This document shows positions 41,056 to 42,166 of a stretch of 42,166 nucleotides of DNA, piece by piece; position 1 is the stretch's first letter; every line of letters begins with the position of its first letter. Under the pieces are notes generated by a model. It made no database searches. It worked only from the letters and a program-made list of their open reading frames with translations, and was not told the origin of the DNA. Origin of the DNA: Muribaculaceae bacterium (GTDB lineage: Bacteria > Bacteroidota > Bacteroidia > Bacteroidales > Muribaculaceae); NCBI GenBank assembly GCA_022510465.1, contig JAFLTJ010000013.1, positions 1 to 42,166 on the forward strand. The letters run 5' to 3'. Both the position numbers and the translations under genes were made by a program.

Positions 41056-42166
41056 TACTGATTGTCGGGAGCCGCCGGAGCGAGGGCGATTTGTAGTTCC
41101 TGTAGCTGGGTGTCGTCGATTGTCGACGGCGCATCAATCATCATGTCGCGGCCGGCATTGTTCTTCGGGAACGCGATAACGTCGCGAATTGAATCGAGGC
41201 CGGCGAGAATCGATACCATTCGGTCGAAGCCGAATGCGAGGCCGCCGTGGGGTGGCGCTCCAAATTTGAATGCATCCATGAGGAATCCAAATTTATACCG
41301 GGCTTCTTCTTCGGAGAGGCCCAGGAGCCGGAACATTTTATCCTGGAGCTTGGAGTCGTGAATACGTATGCTGCCGCCGCCCAGCTCGTTACCGTTGACA
41401 ACCATGTCGTAGGCGGTTGCGCGAACAGCTCCGGGGTCGGTGTCAAGGAGGTGGAAGTCGTCGGGGTTGGGCGATGTGAACGGGTGGTGCATTGCGTAGA
41501 ATCGCTGTGTCTCGTCATCCCATTCAAAGAGGGGGAAGTCGACAACCCACAAGCAAGAGAAATCGTCGGGGCGTCGCAGACCGAGACGGGAGCCCATTTC
41601 AAGACGCAACTCGCAGAGCTGCTTGCGGGTTTTCATTGTCGGTCCGGCAAGAATCAGGATGAGGTCGCCGGGTTTTGCTTGGCACCGGTCGACCCATTTT
41701 TGAAGGTCTTCTTCGCTGTAGAATTTTGAAACAGAGGATTTTATGGCTCCGTCGGCTTCAACTTTTACCCACATCATACCTTTGGCTCCAATTTGTGGCC
41801 GCTTGACAAAGTCGGTCAGCGAGTCGAGCTGCTTGCGTGTGTAATCGGCACATCCCGGGGCGACTATCGCACCGACATATTCGGTGTCGTCGAGAACGGC
41901 AAAGCCGCGGCCCTCGGTAAGGTCCTTAATTTCAACGAATTTCATATCAAACCGTGTGTCGGGCTTGTCGGAGCCATAATATTTCATGGCGTCGGCCCAT
42001 GTCATACGGGGGAAATTCTCGGTAAAATCAATTCCTTTGGTGTACTTGAAGATATGCTTGATGAGCCCTTCAAACATGTTCAGGACATCTTCCTGCTCAA
42101 CAAACGACATTTCGCAGTCGATTTGTGTGAACTCGGGCTGACGGTCGGCGCGTAAATCCTCGTCAC
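41055..42166 (-). CDS. aspS: Aspartyl-tRNA synthetase, N-terminal part cut by the window edge
   Basis: Class II synthetase that charges tRNA-Asp. The visible 369 or so residues are the C-terminal part. The frame continues to the window edge, where the motif 2 region reads [16 protein letters not shown] before EMSFV, so the ATG at 42110 is internal. The bacterial insertion (GAD) domain follows (about 41450-41950). Motif 3 is [15 protein letters not shown], followed by [10 protein letters not shown]. The gene ends in NQ with the stop overlapping the nif3 start by one base. Full enzymes are about 585 residues, so roughly 215 are outside the window. First visible gene of aspS-nif3-zinc-ribbon. 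Confidence 0.97.
   Translation of the reverse strand, partial: DEDLRADRQPEFTQIDCEMSFVEQEDVLNMFEGLIKHIFKYTKGIDFTENFPRMTWADAMKYYGSDKPDTRFDMKFVEIKDLTEGRGFAVLDDTEYVGAIVAPGCADYTRKQLDSLTDFVKRPQIGAKGMMWVKVEADGAIKSSVSKFYSEEDLQKWVDRCQAKPGDLILILAGPTMKTRKQLCELRLEMGSRLGLRRPDDFSCLWVVDFPLFEWDDETQRFYAMHHPFTSPNPDDFHLLDTDPGAVRATAYDMVVNGNELGGGSIRIHDSKLQDKMFRLLGLSEEEARYKFGFLMDAFKFGAPPHGGLAFGFDRMVSILAGLDSIRDVIAFPKNNAGRDMMIDAPSTIDDTQLQELQIALAPAAPDNQ

Overview
The window looks like a stretch of Bacteroidales chromosome, probably Muribaculaceae or a close relative. That is inferred from sequence style and was not checked against a database. The support is: Bacteroidetes-type promoters (TTTG, 19-21 bases, TAnnTTTG) before many genes; the Bacteroidales-only DUF4294 family; lipoprotein signals; secreted proteins ending in a 'Y-N-x-x-G-x-R-V...Y-x-G-(I/V)-V-I-K' tail; a fused BioG-BioC; and a short SRP RNA of Bacteroidetes form. 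Most genes are housekeeping genes. Both edges cut a gene: uvrC at the left and aspS at the right.

Left third (1-10.3 kb). uvrC (+) converges on a minus-strand series: an unknown protein, nadB and a DUF4294 protein. Next come a DEDDy exonuclease overlapping a small membrane protein gene, then the tight biotin operon bioA-bioF-bioGC-bioD, whose genes all overlap by 1-4 bases. bioB is not in the window. The 684-base gap upstream of bioA holds a candidate structured minus-strand RNA (hairpin plus intrinsic terminator). It also holds a REP-like repeat and two candidate promoters for the next plus-strand gene, one with a run of nine G in its spacer.

Middle (11-24.5 kb). A 1029-residue secreted protein is followed by a GH3-family acyl-adenylase with an outer-membrane barrel gene. 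Then come ribE (-), a lipoprotein metallo-hydrolase with yraN, and a rubrerythrin with an N-terminal rubredoxin. The transcription/translation operon rimP-nusA-infB-folK runs on the minus strand from a textbook promoter.

Right half (24.5-42 kb). Two plus-strand genes stand out: a 783-residue protein of unknown function and a complete-looking phage-type terminase large subunit, with no other phage genes nearby. They sit behind REP-like repeats and a strong G-quadruplex motif. A minus-strand pectin operon follows (CE12 acetylesterase, GH28 polygalacturonase, very large CE8 pectinesterase), with a palindrome at its start. Next are an AT-rich AlbA_2-type ATP-binding regulator carrying seven 12-base tandem repeats, two small lipoproteins, a TlpA-like thiol lipoprotein, the SRP RNA gene, and the aspS-nif3-zinc-ribbon operon.

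The items most worth following up are the RNA upstream of bioA, the G9 promoter, the orphan terminase pair with its G-quadruplex promoter, and the repeat-bearing AlbA_2 protein. No tRNA, rRNA, CRISPR array, insertion sequence or integrase was recognised.
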